A DNA stretch of 64,000 nucleotides from Gemmatimonadota bacterium (GCA_022825135.1 JAJDYN010000013.1:62001-126000), one strand, 5' to 3'. Shown: positions 23,995-33,271, counted from the stretch's first letter. Notes: a model not told the origin generated them from the letters alone. Made by a program: numbers and translations.

Positions 23995-25439
23995 GCAATA
24001 CCGCCATCGCCTCCCCGCCCGAAGTCCTAACCCTGGGTGAGTTCCACTCCTTCCAGGCGGAGGACGCAACCTTCCTCTACCTGGTGCCGAGCGCCGCCAT
24101 TTTCCGCATGGACGCGCCCTCGCTGGCCGTTCTCGAAGCGCTCGGGACCGCCAACCGCACACCGGCCGAGGTTGTGCAGCGGCTGGCGGACCGTTTCCCC
24201 GCGGAGGAGGTCGCCAACCGCATCGACGAGCTGCTGGGGGTGCGCGCCATCGGCCTCCTCGGCAAGCCCGCCCCGGCGCCTCCGGACATGCTGCCGCCCA
24301 AGGGCTTCCCGCTCACCACGATGGTCCTGAACGTCACCAGCAAGTGCAATCTGGCGTGCACCTACTGCTACGAGTACGGCGACGACCGCATTGTCGAGGC
24401 CGACTCCAAGCCCCGCTACATGGACCTCGAGACGGCCCGCGAGAGCGTCGACTTCATGTTCGAGCAGGGTGGATCCAACCGTCTGGTGCACCTGACCTTC
24501 TTCGGCGGCGAGACCCTCCTCAATTTCAAGCTGCTGAAGGAAACCGCCGCCTACGCCCGCCGGCGCGCCCGCGAGGTGGGGAAGGAGGTCGACTTCAGCC
24601 TCACCACCAACGCGACCCTGCTCAAGCCCGAGATCGTGGACTGGCTGGCCGAGAACCGGGTGGGCGTGACCGTTTCCATCGACGGGCCGCGCGAGGTGCA
24701 GGACGGGCTGCGCGTCTTCTCCAACGGCATGGGCAGCTACGACATCATCCTGCCGAAGATCAAGGATCTGCTCGCCCGCCACCGCACCCGCCCCATCGGC
24801 GCGCGCGTGACCCTCACCAGCAAGAACCTCGACGTGAAGCAGATCTTCACGCACCTGACCGAGGAGATCGGCTTCTGGGAGGTCGGCTTCGCCCCGGTGA
24901 CCAGCTCGTCGTGCCGCGACTTCTCCATCTCCGACGCCGGCTACGACCACATGCTGGGCCAGTTCGAGGAGCTCGCCTGGGACTTCCTCGAGGCCGCCTG
25001 CGCGGAGCAGCACCACGGCTTCTCCAACGTGAAGGACACCCTGGAGGAGATCCACAAGGGCGTGAGCAAGGCGTACCCGTGCGGCGCGGGTCTGGGGCTC
25101 ATGGGCGTGGCGACCGACGGCGACGTGGCGCTGTGCCATCGCTTCGCCGGGTCCGACGAGCACAAGATCGGGTCGGTTTCGGAAGGCGTCGACGTCGACG
25201 TGCAGTACGACTACCTGAAGAAGCACCACATCAACAGCAAGACCGACTGCCACACCTGCTGGGCCCGCCCCATCTGCGCCGGCGGGTGCTATCACGAGGC
25301 CCACACAAGGTACGGCACCACGGGAACCCCGAACCTCCACTTCTGCGAGTGGGTTCGCAGCTGGACCGACACCTGTCTTCGAGTTTACGGAGCCATCTCG
25401 GAGCGCAACCCGGCATTCCTGGCTCGCTTCGACGCCTGA
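23991..25439 (+). CDS. qhpD: Radical SAM/SPASM maturase of QHNDH gamma subunit
   Basis: A 482-residue cytoplasmic enzyme. The radical-SAM cluster motif CNLACTYC supplies Cys119, Cys123 and Cys126. The C-terminal half has a SPASM-type cysteine set, including CGAGLGLMGVATDGDVALC and CHTCWARPICAGGC. The first 90 residues resemble a peptide-recognition (PqqD/RRE-like) region. QhpD is known to install the Cys-to-Glu/Asp thioether bonds in QhpC before export. The gene overlaps qhpA by 4 bases and lies 39 bases before its substrate gene qhpC, the same order as in Paracoccus. All expected landmarks are present. Confidence 0.93.
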   Translation: MSNTAIASPPEVLTLGEFHSFQAEDATFLYLVPSAAIFRMDAPSLAVLEALGTANRTPAEVVQRLADRFPAEEVANRIDELLGVRAIGLLGKPAPAPPDMLPPKGFPLTTMVLNVTSKCNLACTYCYEYGDDRIVEADSKPRYMDLETARESVDFMFEQGGSNRLVHLTFFGGETLLNFKLLKETAAYARRRAREVGKEVDFSLTTNATLLKPEIVDWLAENRVGVTVSIDGPREVQDGLRVFSNGMGSYDIILPKIKDLLARHRTRPIGARVTLTSKNLDVKQIFTHLTEEIGFWEVGFAPVTSSSCRDFSISDAGYDHMLGQFEELAWDFLEAACAEQHHGFSNVKDTLEEIHKGVSKAYPCGAGLGLMGVATDGDVALCHRFAGSDEHKIGSVSEGVDVDVQYDYLKKHHINSKTDCHTCWARPICAGGCYHEAHTRYGTTGTPNLHFCEWVRSWTDTCLRVYGAISERNPAFLARFDA

Positions 25440-25478
25440 GCCGGATCGATCGCGACCGAGTCAACGAGGAGAGAGACC

Positions 25479-25895
25479 TTGGCACTGAAACCGATCAACC
25501 GCAAAGCGGACCGGATGGTGACCTACCTGGAGCACCAGGGCGCCGTGCCTCCGGCCGAGCAGATGGCGGGGCCCGTGGATCCCGCGGGCGCGAACGCCGG
25601 CGTCGATGAGAACGCCGAGGACGTGGTGGCGCTCGGCGGGCGTCTCCCCGAAATACCCGAGATCCCGCACATCCCGCTGGGGTGCTCGCTGGTCTTCGCC
25701 CCGGGCTGGGAGGTCGACGAGGCGGGGGGCACGGCAGGGCTCTGCCAGCCGGTCGAGCGCGACCTCTTCGACTGCCACCTGGCGTGCTTCTGGCCCGCCC
25801 ACGTCCCGGACCAGCTGAACCACAGCCCGGACTGGACCGGCAAGTGCGCGGCGGCGCAGAACGACTGGCGCAAGCTGGAGATGATCTTCCCATAG
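25479..25895 (+). CDS. qhpC: QHNDH gamma subunit precursor (cysteine tryptophylquinone peptide)
   Basis: A 138-residue precursor starting with TTG at 25479, with GAGGAG 7 bases upstream. Aligned by eye to the known gamma subunit, every cross-linking residue is conserved. The thioether pairs are Cys69-Glu78, Cys89-Asp95 and Cys103-Asp111. Cys99 and Trp105 form the cysteine tryptophylquinone (core DLFDCHLACFWPAHVPD). Spacings are identical to the classical protein. The N-terminal leader is unusually long: about 62 residues precede the region equivalent to the mature start, including a Pro/Glu-rich PEIPEIPHIP segment. The classical leader is about 28 residues as I recall. An extra Cys123 has no known partner. 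The leader should be removed by QhpE. Confidence 0.93.
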   Translation: MALKPINRKADRMVTYLEHQGAVPPAEQMAGPVDPAGANAGVDENAEDVVALGGRLPEIPEIPHIPLGCSLVFAPGWEVDEAGGTAGLCQPVERDLFDCHLACFWPAHVPDQLNHSPDWTGKCAAAQNDWRKLEMIFP

Positions 25896-25901
25896 GACAG
25901 A

Positions 25902-27023
25902 ATGGCAGACATGTCTGACAAAATGTCATACCTGGCGGTGCTGATCGCCCTCCTTCCCGCGGCGCTGGCCGCCCAGCAGGTGCGCTCGGGCGGCAACGGC
26001 ACGATCTACATGGGGGCCTACAACGAGGCCGTCTACGTCATCGACGAAGCGACCCTCGAGGTCACGGAGCGCATCCCGGTCACCACCGGCATCCCCAACC
26101 TGATGCAGCTCTCCCCGGACAACCGGACGATGTATGTGCGCGACGCCGCCATGGAGCACATCGAGGTGGTCGATCTGGTTGAGGGGCGCTCGATCGACTC
26201 GTTCACCCTTAGCGAGGGCAACACGCGGGTGCGCATCCGCTCGATGGCGGTGGATCCGGGCGGCGAGTACGTGCTGCTCGGCGCGCGCAGCTACACCAAG
26301 CTGCTCGACCGCTTCGAGATCGGCGAGTTCTCGATCCTGCGTGTCGACCTCGACTCGCACGAGGTGACCGACACCGTTCCGACTTCGGTGGGCGAGCAGC
26401 GCCAGGGCGCCAACCTCATGTTCTCGCCGGACGGCGACCTCCTCTACTTCTTCGGCCGCGACATCATCGCCGTGGAGACCGGGAACTTCACCGAGGTCGA
26501 CCGCTGGGAGCTGTCGCAGCCGCTGGAGGAGGGGCTCGGGCGCATGAACATGAGCTTCCAGCGCAGTCCCTACGACGAAGAAGGCATCTTCACGAACCTC
26601 TTCCGGATGACGGATCCGGTGCAGGGCCGTCAGATGATGGGCATCGCTCGCGTGAACCTGGCGGAACAGGATGTCGACTTCTACACGCTCGGCCCGAGCG
26701 AGCGGGTGAGCTTCGCGCTGGCCCCGGGCGGACGCAAGGGGTACGGGCTGCGTTCGGAGATCGGCTTCTACGAGTTCTGGACCTTCGACCTGGAGGGGCG
26801 CCGGGTCGAGAGCCGGGTCGAGTTCCCGGGGCGGCCCCGCATGTCGCTCGTGCCGAGCTCCAATGGCGAACTGCTCTACATCTACAACGCCGGCAACACC
26901 ATCGACGTCTACGACGCCGACACGCACGAGTTGCTGCGCACGGTGTGGCTGGACGCCGACATGACGCGCTTCCTTCTGGTGCCCGGCGACGCGGCCACCA
27001 ACGGCGGCGGTTCCCAGGGATAG
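25902..27023 (+). CDS. qhpB: QHNDH beta subunit (seven-bladed propeller)
   Basis: A 373-residue periplasmic protein with a signal peptide (YLAVLIALLPAALA, cleaved before QQVRSGG) and YVTN-like propeller repeats such as AVYVIDEATLEVTERIPV, LMQLSPDNRTMYVRD and TIDVYDADTHELLRTVWL. In the known enzyme the beta subunit packs against the gamma subunit and contributes residues lining the quinone pocket. AGGACAGA lies just before the ATG at 25902, and two further in-frame ATGs follow within 8 codons. The gene starts 6 bases after qhpC, so the two are surely co-transcribed. Confidence 0.92.
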   Translation: MADMSDKMSYLAVLIALLPAALAAQQVRSGGNGTIYMGAYNEAVYVIDEATLEVTERIPVTTGIPNLMQLSPDNRTMYVRDAAMEHIEVVDLVEGRSIDSFTLSEGNTRVRIRSMAVDPGGEYVLLGARSYTKLLDRFEIGEFSILRVDLDSHEVTDTVPTSVGEQRQGANLMFSPDGDLLYFFGRDIIAVETGNFTEVDRWELSQPLEEGLGRMNMSFQRSPYDEEGIFTNLFRMTDPVQGRQMMGIARVNLAEQDVDFYTLGPSERVSFALAPGGRKGYGLRSEIGFYEFWTFDLEGRRVESRVEFPGRPRMSLVPSSNGELLYIYNAGNTIDVYDADTHELLRTVWLDADMTRFLLVPGDAATNGGGSQG

Positions 27024-27045
27024 ACGTACTTCCCCTGCGGGGCTC

Positions 27046-28851
27046 ATGAGGCGTCGCTCCCGAGCCCTGTTCGACCGCGAGGTTCGCTGGGCCCTCGGCT
27101 TCGTCCGTCCGTACGCGAAGTGGCTGGTGCTGGTCCTCGTCCTGAGCCTGGCGAGCACCGGTCTCTCGCTCTACATCCCCTACCTCTCCAAGGACCTGGT
27201 GGATACCGCCCTGCTGGGGCGGGACGGCGCCGCCCTCACCCGCATCGTGGTCCTGTTCGCCGGGATCACCGTGCTCTCCTTCGGGCTGAACGTAGTCGCG
27301 GGGATGCGCTACACCCGCACGTCGGCGGACATCCTCTTCGACATGCGCCTGGCCCTGTACCGGCACCTGCAGCGGCTCTCGCCCCGCTTCTACGCGCGCA
27401 CCCCGATCGGCGACATCATGTCGCGCATCAACAACGACATCGGCGAGATTCAACGCGTGGTTTCCGAGAGCCTGCTGTCGTGGCTGGGAAACATCGCGTA
27501 TCTGCTGGGGACGGTGGGGATCCTGCTCTGGCTGGATGCCCGGCTCTTCCTGGTGAGCCTCGCGATCCTGCCGCCCTGCCTGTGGGCGCTGGTGCGCTAC
27601 CGGAGGCGGCTCGAGAGCGTCACCGCCGAACTGCGGGAGCGGAGCGCCGGGATCGGCAGCTTCCTGATCGAGACCATCCTCGGGCTCAAGCTTACGGTGG
27701 CGTCGAACGCGCAGCGGCGAGAGCAGAAGCGGTTCCGGAGGAAGAACGACGCCTTCATCCGGACGCTGATGTCGATGCGGCTGCTGACCTACCTCGCGGG
27801 CGGGCTGCCCGGGCTGATCCTGGCGGGCGGGGTCGCGGTCATCTTCCTGTACGGGGGCCAGCGGGTGATCGCGGAGGCGATCACGATGGGGACGTTCGTC
27901 GCCTTCATGGCCTACCAGATGCGGCTGCTGGGACCGATCCAGGGGCTCATGGGGCTGTACGCCAGCCTGGCCACCGCGCGGGTCTCGCTCGGGCGCGTGC
28001 ATGTCATTCTGGACACCCCGGTCGACGTGCGGGACCCGGAGCGGCCGGTCCACGTCGAGGGGTTGCGGGGGGAGGGGAAGGTGCAGGCGCGCGAGCCGGG
28101 CGCACCGGCCCCCGGGGAGAGGCTGGGCGGGGAGCTGCGGCTGGAGGGGGTGAGCTTCTCGTTCGGGCGCGGGGAGCCGGTGCTGGACGGGGTCGACCTG
28201 ATGGTGGGGGAGGGGGAGGTGGTGGCGGTGGTGGGCGCGAGCGGGAGCGGCAAGTCCACCATCGTGGACCTGCTGTCGCGGCAGCTCGACCCGGATGCCG
28301 GCCGGATCCTGCTGGGCGGCCGCGACCTGCGCGCACTTCGGCTGCGGGACGTGCGCGCGGCCGTGGTCCCGGTCGAGCAGGAGCCGTTCCTGTTCAATAC
28401 GACCATCGCGGAGAACATCCGCTACGGCCGGCCCGACGCGTCGGACGCGGAGGTGGGGGCGGCTGCGCGGGCGGTGGGGCTGGACGCCTTCCTGGCGACC
28501 CTGCCGGACGGCCTGGAGACGCAGGTGGGCGAGCAGGGGCGGGAGCTGTCGGCGGGGCAGCGCCAGCGGATCGCGGTCGCGCGCGCCTTCCTGGCCGACC
28601 CGCGGGTGCTCGTGCTCGACGAACCCACCTCGTCGCTCGACCCCGCCTCCGAGCGCGCGCTCATGGAGGGCTACCAGGTCGTGATGCGCGGGCGCACGAC
28701 CATCCTGGTCTCCCACCGTCTCGCGCTCGCGCGGCGGGCCGACCGGGTCGTGGTGCTGGAGCGCGGCCGCATCGTTGAGGAAGGCACGGCCGCGGAGTTG
28801 CTGGGTCGGCACGGCACGTTCGCGCGGTTGTTCGGGGGAGAAGGGAGTTAG
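27046..28851 (+). CDS. qhpF: ABC exporter (fused TMD-NBD), QhpF-like
   Basis: A 601-residue half-transporter with an N-terminal six-helix ABC membrane domain (about 20-310) and a C-terminal ATPase domain with Walker A GASGSGKST, signature ELSAGQRQR and Walker B VLVLDEPTSSLD. In Paracoccus an ABC transporter of this type, QhpF, is required to move the modified gamma-subunit peptide to the periplasm. The position 22 bases after qhpB supports that role here. Out of context it would be called a multidrug or peptide exporter. Confidence 0.88.
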   Translation: MRRRSRALFDREVRWALGFVRPYAKWLVLVLVLSLASTGLSLYIPYLSKDLVDTALLGRDGAALTRIVVLFAGITVLSFGLNVVAGMRYTRTSADILFDMRLALYRHLQRLSPRFYARTPIGDIMSRINNDIGEIQRVVSESLLSWLGNIAYLLGTVGILLWLDARLFLVSLAILPPCLWALVRYRRRLESVTAELRERSAGIGSFLIETILGLKLTVASNAQRREQKRFRRKNDAFIRTLMSMRLLTYLAGGLPGLILAGGVAVIFLYGGQRVIAEAITMGTFVAFMAYQMRLLGPIQGLMGLYASLATARVSLGRVHVILDTPVDVRDPERPVHVEGLRGEGKVQAREPGAPAPGERLGGELRLEGVSFSFGRGEPVLDGVDLMVGEGEVVAVVGASGSGKSTIVDLLSRQLDPDAGRILLGGRDLRALRLRDVRAAVVPVEQEPFLFNTTIAENIRYGRPDASDAEVGAAARAVGLDAFLATLPDGLETQVGEQGRELSAGQRQRIAVARAFLADPRVLVLDEPTSSLDPASERALMEGYQVVMRGRTTILVSHRLALARRADRVVVLERGRIVEEGTAAELLGRHGTFARLFGGEGS

Positions 28852-29009
28852 TCGGGTCCCCGGCGGAGTTTGCTGGCCGGAAGCGAACACTTCCACGGAG
28901 AACCGGAAGCCTCGGGGCTCCGGCCAGACGGGCGTCCGTCCCAGGCAGTGGGGCATGCCCTCCCCGCTGCGCTTGGTGGCGGGAGCCTCCACGCCCTATC
29001 ATCAATCTC

Positions 29010-29774
29010 ATGACCCCAATGGAAGAATGGGAACACCGCGAGCTGCGGCTGGACGCTACGCCGCTGGACGAACTTCGAGGCGAGGGTGTGAGGGTCGCGG
29101 TGGTGGACAGCGGCATTCATGCGGCGCACCCCCATGTGGGCGGGGTAGCGGGTGGCGTGGCTATCGGGTCGGACGGATCGGAAGCCGACGACTACGTCGA
29201 CTGGCTCGGCCACGGCACGGCCGTTGCCGCCGCAATCCGGGAGAAGGCGCCCCGAGCCGAGTTGTTTGCCGTGAAGGTGTTCGGCGACCGGCTGGCCACC
29301 AGCTGCGACGCCCTGGTGCGAGCCATCGAATGGGCGGCGGGGCGTGAGGCGCGTCTCGTCAACCTCAGCCTCGGCACGTCGAATCCGGCGCACGAAGCCA
29401 GGCTGGCCGCGGCGGTGAAGGAGGCAGCGGAGCGCGGGGTTCTCGTCGTGTCGGCTCGGCAGAGCGATGGCGTGCGCTGGCTCCCGGGGTCAATCCCCGG
29501 AGCCATCGGCGTACTGCTCGACTGGAGCTGTCCGCGCCATGCGGTGCGGGTGGGAACCGATCACCAGGGAGCCCGGGCCTTCGTCGCCTCGGGTTTCCCG
29601 CGACCCATACCCGGCGTCTCTCCCGCGCGCAACCTGGGTGGGATCAGCTTCGCGGTGGCCAATGTAACGGGCGTACTTGCCCGGCTGGTCGAAGCGGAGC
29701 CGGAAGTCGACAGCACGGGTCAGGTCTTCGCGTTGGCCCGCCGTCACGCCGTCCTGCGTCCGGCCAGCCAATAG
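29010..29774 (+). CDS. qhpE: Subtilisin-like protease, QhpE-like leader peptidase
   Basis: A 254-residue S8-family serine protease with the triad Asp33 (VAVVDSGIHAAHP), His68 (WLGHGTAVAA) and Ser213 (GGISFAVANVTG). It has no signal peptide, so it acts in the cytoplasm. This fits QhpE, which removes the QhpC leader after thioether formation. It is shorter than secreted subtilisins, as QhpE proteins are. It lies 158 bases after qhpF; that gap holds GC-rich inverted segments but no recognisable gene or clear terminator. The 3' end overlaps the convergent permease gene by 31 bases. Confidence 0.88.
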   Translation: MTPMEEWEHRELRLDATPLDELRGEGVRVAVVDSGIHAAHPHVGGVAGGVAIGSDGSEADDYVDWLGHGTAVAAAIREKAPRAELFAVKVFGDRLATSCDALVRAIEWAAGREARLVNLSLGTSNPAHEARLAAAVKEAAERGVLVVSARQSDGVRWLPGSIPGAIGVLLDWSCPRHAVRVGTDHQGARAFVASGFPRPIPGVSPARNLGGISFAVANVTGVLARLVEAEPEVDSTGQVFALARRHAVLRPASQ

Positions 29775-31195
29775 AACATCAGCCCGGCCGCGATCAGTCC
29801 AAGGCCGATGAGGCCCTGCGCCGGGCGGTCGAGCAGGATGTACAGCAACGTCCACGACGTCAGCGCCAGGTAGACGATGGGCGTGACGGGATATCCCCAG
29901 GCGCGGTAGGGGCGCTCGAGCTCCGGCTCGCGCATCCGCAGCACGAAGATCCCCGCCACCGCCAGCAGGCTGTTCAGCCCCAGCGTGAATCCCGAGAACA
30001 CGAGGATCGCCTCGAAGGACGCGCTGAAGATGAAGAGGAGGGACAGGGCGGCCTGAGTCAGAATCGCCACCCTGGGGATGCCGGCCGGGGTGCTCTTCGC
30101 CAGGAATCCAAAGGCGGGATGGTCCTCGCCGATGACGTGCAGGACCCGTGGGCCCGCCAGCACCATGGCGCTGACCGTGGACACCAGCAGCAAGGCGAGG
30201 GTAACGCCCATGATGTCGGCTCCGAGGGGGCCGAAGATGTGCATGGCGGCCACGTGGCCCACCTCGAGCCTTCCTTCCAGTTCGGACATCGGCGCCGCCC
30301 TCAGGAAGGTGTAGTTGAGGGCCAGGTAGAGAACCATCACCAGCAGGGTGCCGCCCGCGAGCACGCCGGGCAGCGTGCGGCCCGGGTTCTCGAGTTCGCC
30401 GGTCAGGTAGGTGGCGGCGTTCCACCCGGTGTACGCGTACGAGACGTAGATGAGCGACACGGCGAAGGCGCCGCCGAAGACGAGCTGCGCGTCCCCCGCG
30501 GCAGGGAGGAGCGCGACCGGCTCGGGCGCGTCGACCAGGGCGAACGCGGCGGCGCAGAAGGCGGCGATCAGGATGACCTTGACCGTGGTGAAGCTGCGCT
30601 GGAAGAAGGACGAGGCGCCGTAGGTGGCCGAATGCACCCACGCCGCCGCCGCGACCAGGCCGGCGGCCAGCCAGGTGGGCGACAGGGAAGGGAAGACCGA
30701 TGCCAGGTACGCGCCGAAGGTGATCGCGGCCAGGGCGGTGGGGGCGGCGAACCCGACCGTGGCCGAGATCCACCCCGACACGAACCCCGCGGCCGGATGG
30801 TAGATGCGTCCCAGAAAGGTGTACTCGCCGCCCGAACGCCTCAGCGCCGCGCCCAGTTCCGCGTAGGTGATTGCGCCGCAGAAGGCCGCCGCGCCCCCGA
30901 CCACCCAGAGCAGCAGAAGCGGAAAGGTCGACTGGATCGTCTCCAGCTGGAATCCCAGGCTGGTGAACACCCCGGTGCCGATCATGTTGGCGACCACGAC
31001 CGCGGCGGCCGCGTGGAAGCCGTAGCCGCGCACGGATGTCGGCCTGCTGTCCGCGGGCTCCCGAGGCGCAGCGCCGCGCCCGCCCGGTACCCTGTCGTCG
31101 CGCCCGGCGCCCCCCGGCCCGGGTCCCGTCTCGCCTGCGGAGGTGGAGTGCATGGAGCGCCTGGGCGTGGATTCCGTCTCGATCCGACCATCCAT
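29744..31195 (-). CDS. APC-family amino acid/amine permease
   Basis: A 483-residue inner membrane protein with about 12 hydrophobic helices. The first helix carries the APC signature VVVANMIGTGVFTSLGF, and the C-terminal half reads like the LAT/basic-amino-acid group (RPYRAWGYPVTPIVYLAL). A hydrophilic N-terminal tail of about 55 residues precedes it. The ATG at 31195 is the first plausible start; a second ATG at 31153 is possible, and neither has a strong Shine-Dalgarno. The substrate is unknown. Its convergent overlap with qhpE hints at amine or amino acid traffic, but that is only inference. Confidence 0.87.
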   Translation of the reverse strand: MDGRIETESTPRRSMHSTSAGETGPGPGGAGRDDRVPGGRGAAPREPADSRPTSVRGYGFHAAAAVVVANMIGTGVFTSLGFQLETIQSTFPLLLLWVVGGAAAFCGAITYAELGAALRRSGGEYTFLGRIYHPAAGFVSGWISATVGFAAPTALAAITFGAYLASVFPSLSPTWLAAGLVAAAAWVHSATYGASSFFQRSFTTVKVILIAAFCAAAFALVDAPEPVALLPAAGDAQLVFGGAFAVSLIYVSYAYTGWNAATYLTGELENPGRTLPGVLAGGTLLVMVLYLALNYTFLRAAPMSELEGRLEVGHVAAMHIFGPLGADIMGVTLALLLVSTVSAMVLAGPRVLHVIGEDHPAFGFLAKSTPAGIPRVAILTQAALSLLFIFSASFEAILVFSGFTLGLNSLLAVAGIFVLRMREPELERPYRAWGYPVTPIVYLALTSWTLLYILLDRPAQGLIGLGLIAAGLMFYWLAGRRTA

Positions 31196-31209
31196 AATAC
31201 GCCTTTGGA

Positions 31210-31239
31210 TTGGACCGGCGACCCGCTCGGCAGTAGAAT
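31210..31239 (+). promoter_or_regulatory. Possible promoter of the carbonic anhydrase gene
   Basis: In the 90-base divergent gap, TTGGAC at 31210-31215 and TAGAAT at 31234-31239 (5 of 6 to the -10 consensus) are 18 bases apart, ending 46 bases before the ATG. The -35 match is weak. Confidence 0.35.
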
Positions 31240-31285
31240 CTGCCCGTCGCAGATCGGCGTGGCCGAAGACAGCACGGAGGAACCC

Positions 31286-32110
31286 ATGAGACATCATCAT
31301 TCTTTCTCGACAATACTCGCCGCCGGCCTCGCGATGGCCTTCCTCGCCGGCGCCCAATACGCCTGTCAGGCGGACGCGCCGGGCCAGGCGGACGCGGAGG
31401 AGCCAATGGACGCGGAGCAAGCGCAGGAGACGGAGGGCGGCGAGGTTCACTGGAGCTACGAGGGTGACACCGGCCCCGACCGCTGGGGGGGGCTGGACCC
31501 GTCGTTCGCGGTCTGCGATACCGGGGTCCAGCAGTCCCCGATCGACCTCGCGGGCGGGATTCCGGCGGGCGGCGGCGGGCTCGAGATCCAGTGGCAGCCC
31601 ACCGACGGAGAGGTCGTGGACAACGGGCACACCATCCAGGTGAACATGGCCGAAGGGAATACGATCACCCTGGAGGGCCGTCAGTTCTCCATGCTGCAGT
31701 TCCACTTCCACCTGCCGAGCGAGCACACCGTCGAGGGAGGGGTCTACCCGATGGAAGTGCACTTCGTGCATCAGGCCGAGGAGGGGGATCTCGCGGTGGT
31801 CGGAGTCTTCATGGATGCCGGCGGGGCCCATGCCGCCATACAGGCGATATGGGATGCCATTCCGGGCGTCGACGAAGCGCCCGCCCCCCTCGCCGGGATC
31901 GACCCGAACGCCTTCCTGCCCGGGGGGCGCGCCTACTTCCGCTACGCCGGCTCCCTGACCACCCCGCCGTGCTCCGAGGTGGTCAGCTGGGTGGTGATGA
32001 CCGAGTCGATTGCGGTATCCCAGGCGCAGGTCGACGCCTTTGCGGCCCTGTATCCGATGAACGCGCGTCCGGTGCAGCCGCTGCACCGCCGGTTCATCCT
32101 CCTCAAGTAG
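31286..32110 (+). CDS. Alpha-class carbonic anhydrase, exported
   Basis: A 274-residue zinc enzyme for reversible hydration of CO2 in the periplasm. After a signal sequence (STILAAGLAMAFLAG, with Cys27 nearby) and an acidic linker rich in Glu, Asp and Ala, the alpha-CA fold starts at HWSYEGDTGPDRWGGL. The zinc ligands are His140 and His142 in QFHFHLPSEH and His159 in MEVHFVH. The SPIDL and YAGSLTTPPCSE motifs are present, and Cys77 and the Cys of TPPCSE would form the usual disulfide. GGAGG lies 5 bases before the ATG. Confidence 0.95.
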   Translation: MRHHHSFSTILAAGLAMAFLAGAQYACQADAPGQADAEEPMDAEQAQETEGGEVHWSYEGDTGPDRWGGLDPSFAVCDTGVQQSPIDLAGGIPAGGGGLEIQWQPTDGEVVDNGHTIQVNMAEGNTITLEGRQFSMLQFHFHLPSEHTVEGGVYPMEVHFVHQAEEGDLAVVGVFMDAGGAHAAIQAIWDAIPGVDEAPAPLAGIDPNAFLPGGRAYFRYAGSLTTPPCSEVVSWVVMTESIAVSQAQVDAFAALYPMNARPVQPLHRRFILLK

Positions 32111-32160
32111 CGCTGCGTTGACGCACGTGTAGCGCGCGAAACCCGCAGGTCGCCGCGTCG

Positions 32161-32862
32161 GTGTCGCACCGCGTGCCCCGCCGCATCCCCGTGGTCGGCG
32201 TCATGGGCTCCGGCTCCGCCCGGCACGCCGATCTCGCAGAGCCCCTGGGTCGCGCACTGGCCCGGATGGGCGTGCACCTGCTGACGGGGGGCGGCGCCGG
32301 AATCATGGAGTCCGTCTCGAGGGCCTTCATCGCGGTGCCGGGTCGGGAAGGACTGGTTGTCGGGATCCTCCCGGCCGGGGATGCACGCCCCGGACGGGGC
32401 GATGCAGATGCGAGTCAGGGTGACTCAAACATGACTCGGATTGAGGCGCATTCGAGTCACATCGATGCCGATCCCGGCACGCCCCCCGGCTATCCCCACC
32501 CCTGGGTTGAACTCGCCGTCCGCACCCATCTCGATGCACGGGGCGACGACGGTTCCGGCATCCGTTCCCGCAACCACATCAACATCCTGACCTCCGATGT
32601 CGTCATCGCGCTGCCGGGATCCTCGGGTACGGCCTCGGAGGTCGAGCTGGCGATCCGTTACCGCCGGCCCCTCATCCTGCTGGGAGACACCGCTCGGGCG
32701 GAGCGCCTCCCGGCCGCCGTACCGACCGCCGAGAACGTCGACGACGCCGTGAGATTCGTGCGCCGCACCCTGCGCGGCAGCGGTGGGGAGTCCCTGCCTC
32801 CGCCGTCCGGGCGTTACCTTCCTGAAGACCCTTCCACCATCCAAGGAGCAGGAGATGCGTAA
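32161..32862 (+). CDS. SLOG/LOG-like Rossmann-fold protein (lysine decarboxylase-like family)
   Basis: A 233-residue protein beginning with [40 protein letters not shown] and the nucleotide-binding [17 protein letters not shown] resemble the TIGR00725/LOG group, whose members include cytokinin-activating phosphoribohydrolases and proteins annotated as molybdenum-cofactor carriers. A hydrophilic insertion rich in Asp, Ser and His lies at about residues 78-108. The specific function cannot be decided from sequence. Its 3' end overlaps the FKBP gene start by 8 bases. Confidence 0.78.
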   Translation: MSHRVPRRIPVVGVMGSGSARHADLAEPLGRALARMGVHLLTGGGAGIMESVSRAFIAVPGREGLVVGILPAGDARPGRGDADASQGDSNMTRIEAHSSHIDADPGTPPGYPHPWVELAVRTHLDARGDDGSGIRSRNHINILTSDVVIALPGSSGTASEVELAIRYRRPLILLGDTARAERLPAAVPTAENVDDAVRFVRRTLRGSGGESLPPPSGRYLPEDPSTIQGAGDA

Positions 32863-33268
32863 TCCATTTCGCGGTGTGCTCGCCCTGCTGGCGCTGGCCA
32901 GCGTCGCATGCGCGGGCGATGGGGCAGGAGTGATCACCACCGCCAGCGGCCTTCAGTACGAAGTGCTGCGACAGGGTGACGGCCCGATGCCGACCATGAG
33001 CGACGAGGTCGTCGTCCACTACCGCGGCACGCTCACCGACGGAACCCAGTTCGACGCCTCCTATGACAGGGGCGAGCCCAACACCTTCCCGGTGAACGGC
33101 CTTATCGCGGGATTCAGCGAGGCGCTCCAGCTCATGTCGGTCGGCAGCCACATCCGCGTCACGATCCCGTCGGAGCTGGCGTACGGCGAGGCCGGCGCGG
33201 GCTCGCTGATCGGCCCCAACGCGACGCTGATCTTCGAGATCGAACTGCTGGAGATCGTCGGAAGATAA
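32855..33268 (+). CDS. FKBP-type peptidyl-prolyl isomerase lipoprotein
   Basis: A 137-residue exported prolyl isomerase. The signal sequence ends in a lipobox-like ASVAC (Cys19). The FKBP domain includes [37 protein letters not shown] and [20 protein letters not shown], the usual FklB/Mip-like core. The start at 32855 has AAGGAG and GGAG immediately upstream. It overlaps the LOG-like gene by 8 bases. Confidence 0.92.
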   Translation: MRNPFRGVLALLALASVACAGDGAGVITTASGLQYEVLRQGDGPMPTMSDEVVVHYRGTLTDGTQFDASYDRGEPNTFPVNGLIAGFSEALQLMSVGSHIRVTIPSELAYGEAGAGSLIGPNATLIFEIELLEIVGR

Positions 33269-33271
33269 ACC

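Noticed and set aside
27046..28851. A multidrug exporter unrelated to its neighbours
   Set aside because: Domain content alone allows it, but position between qhpB and qhpE matches the known QhpF exporter.
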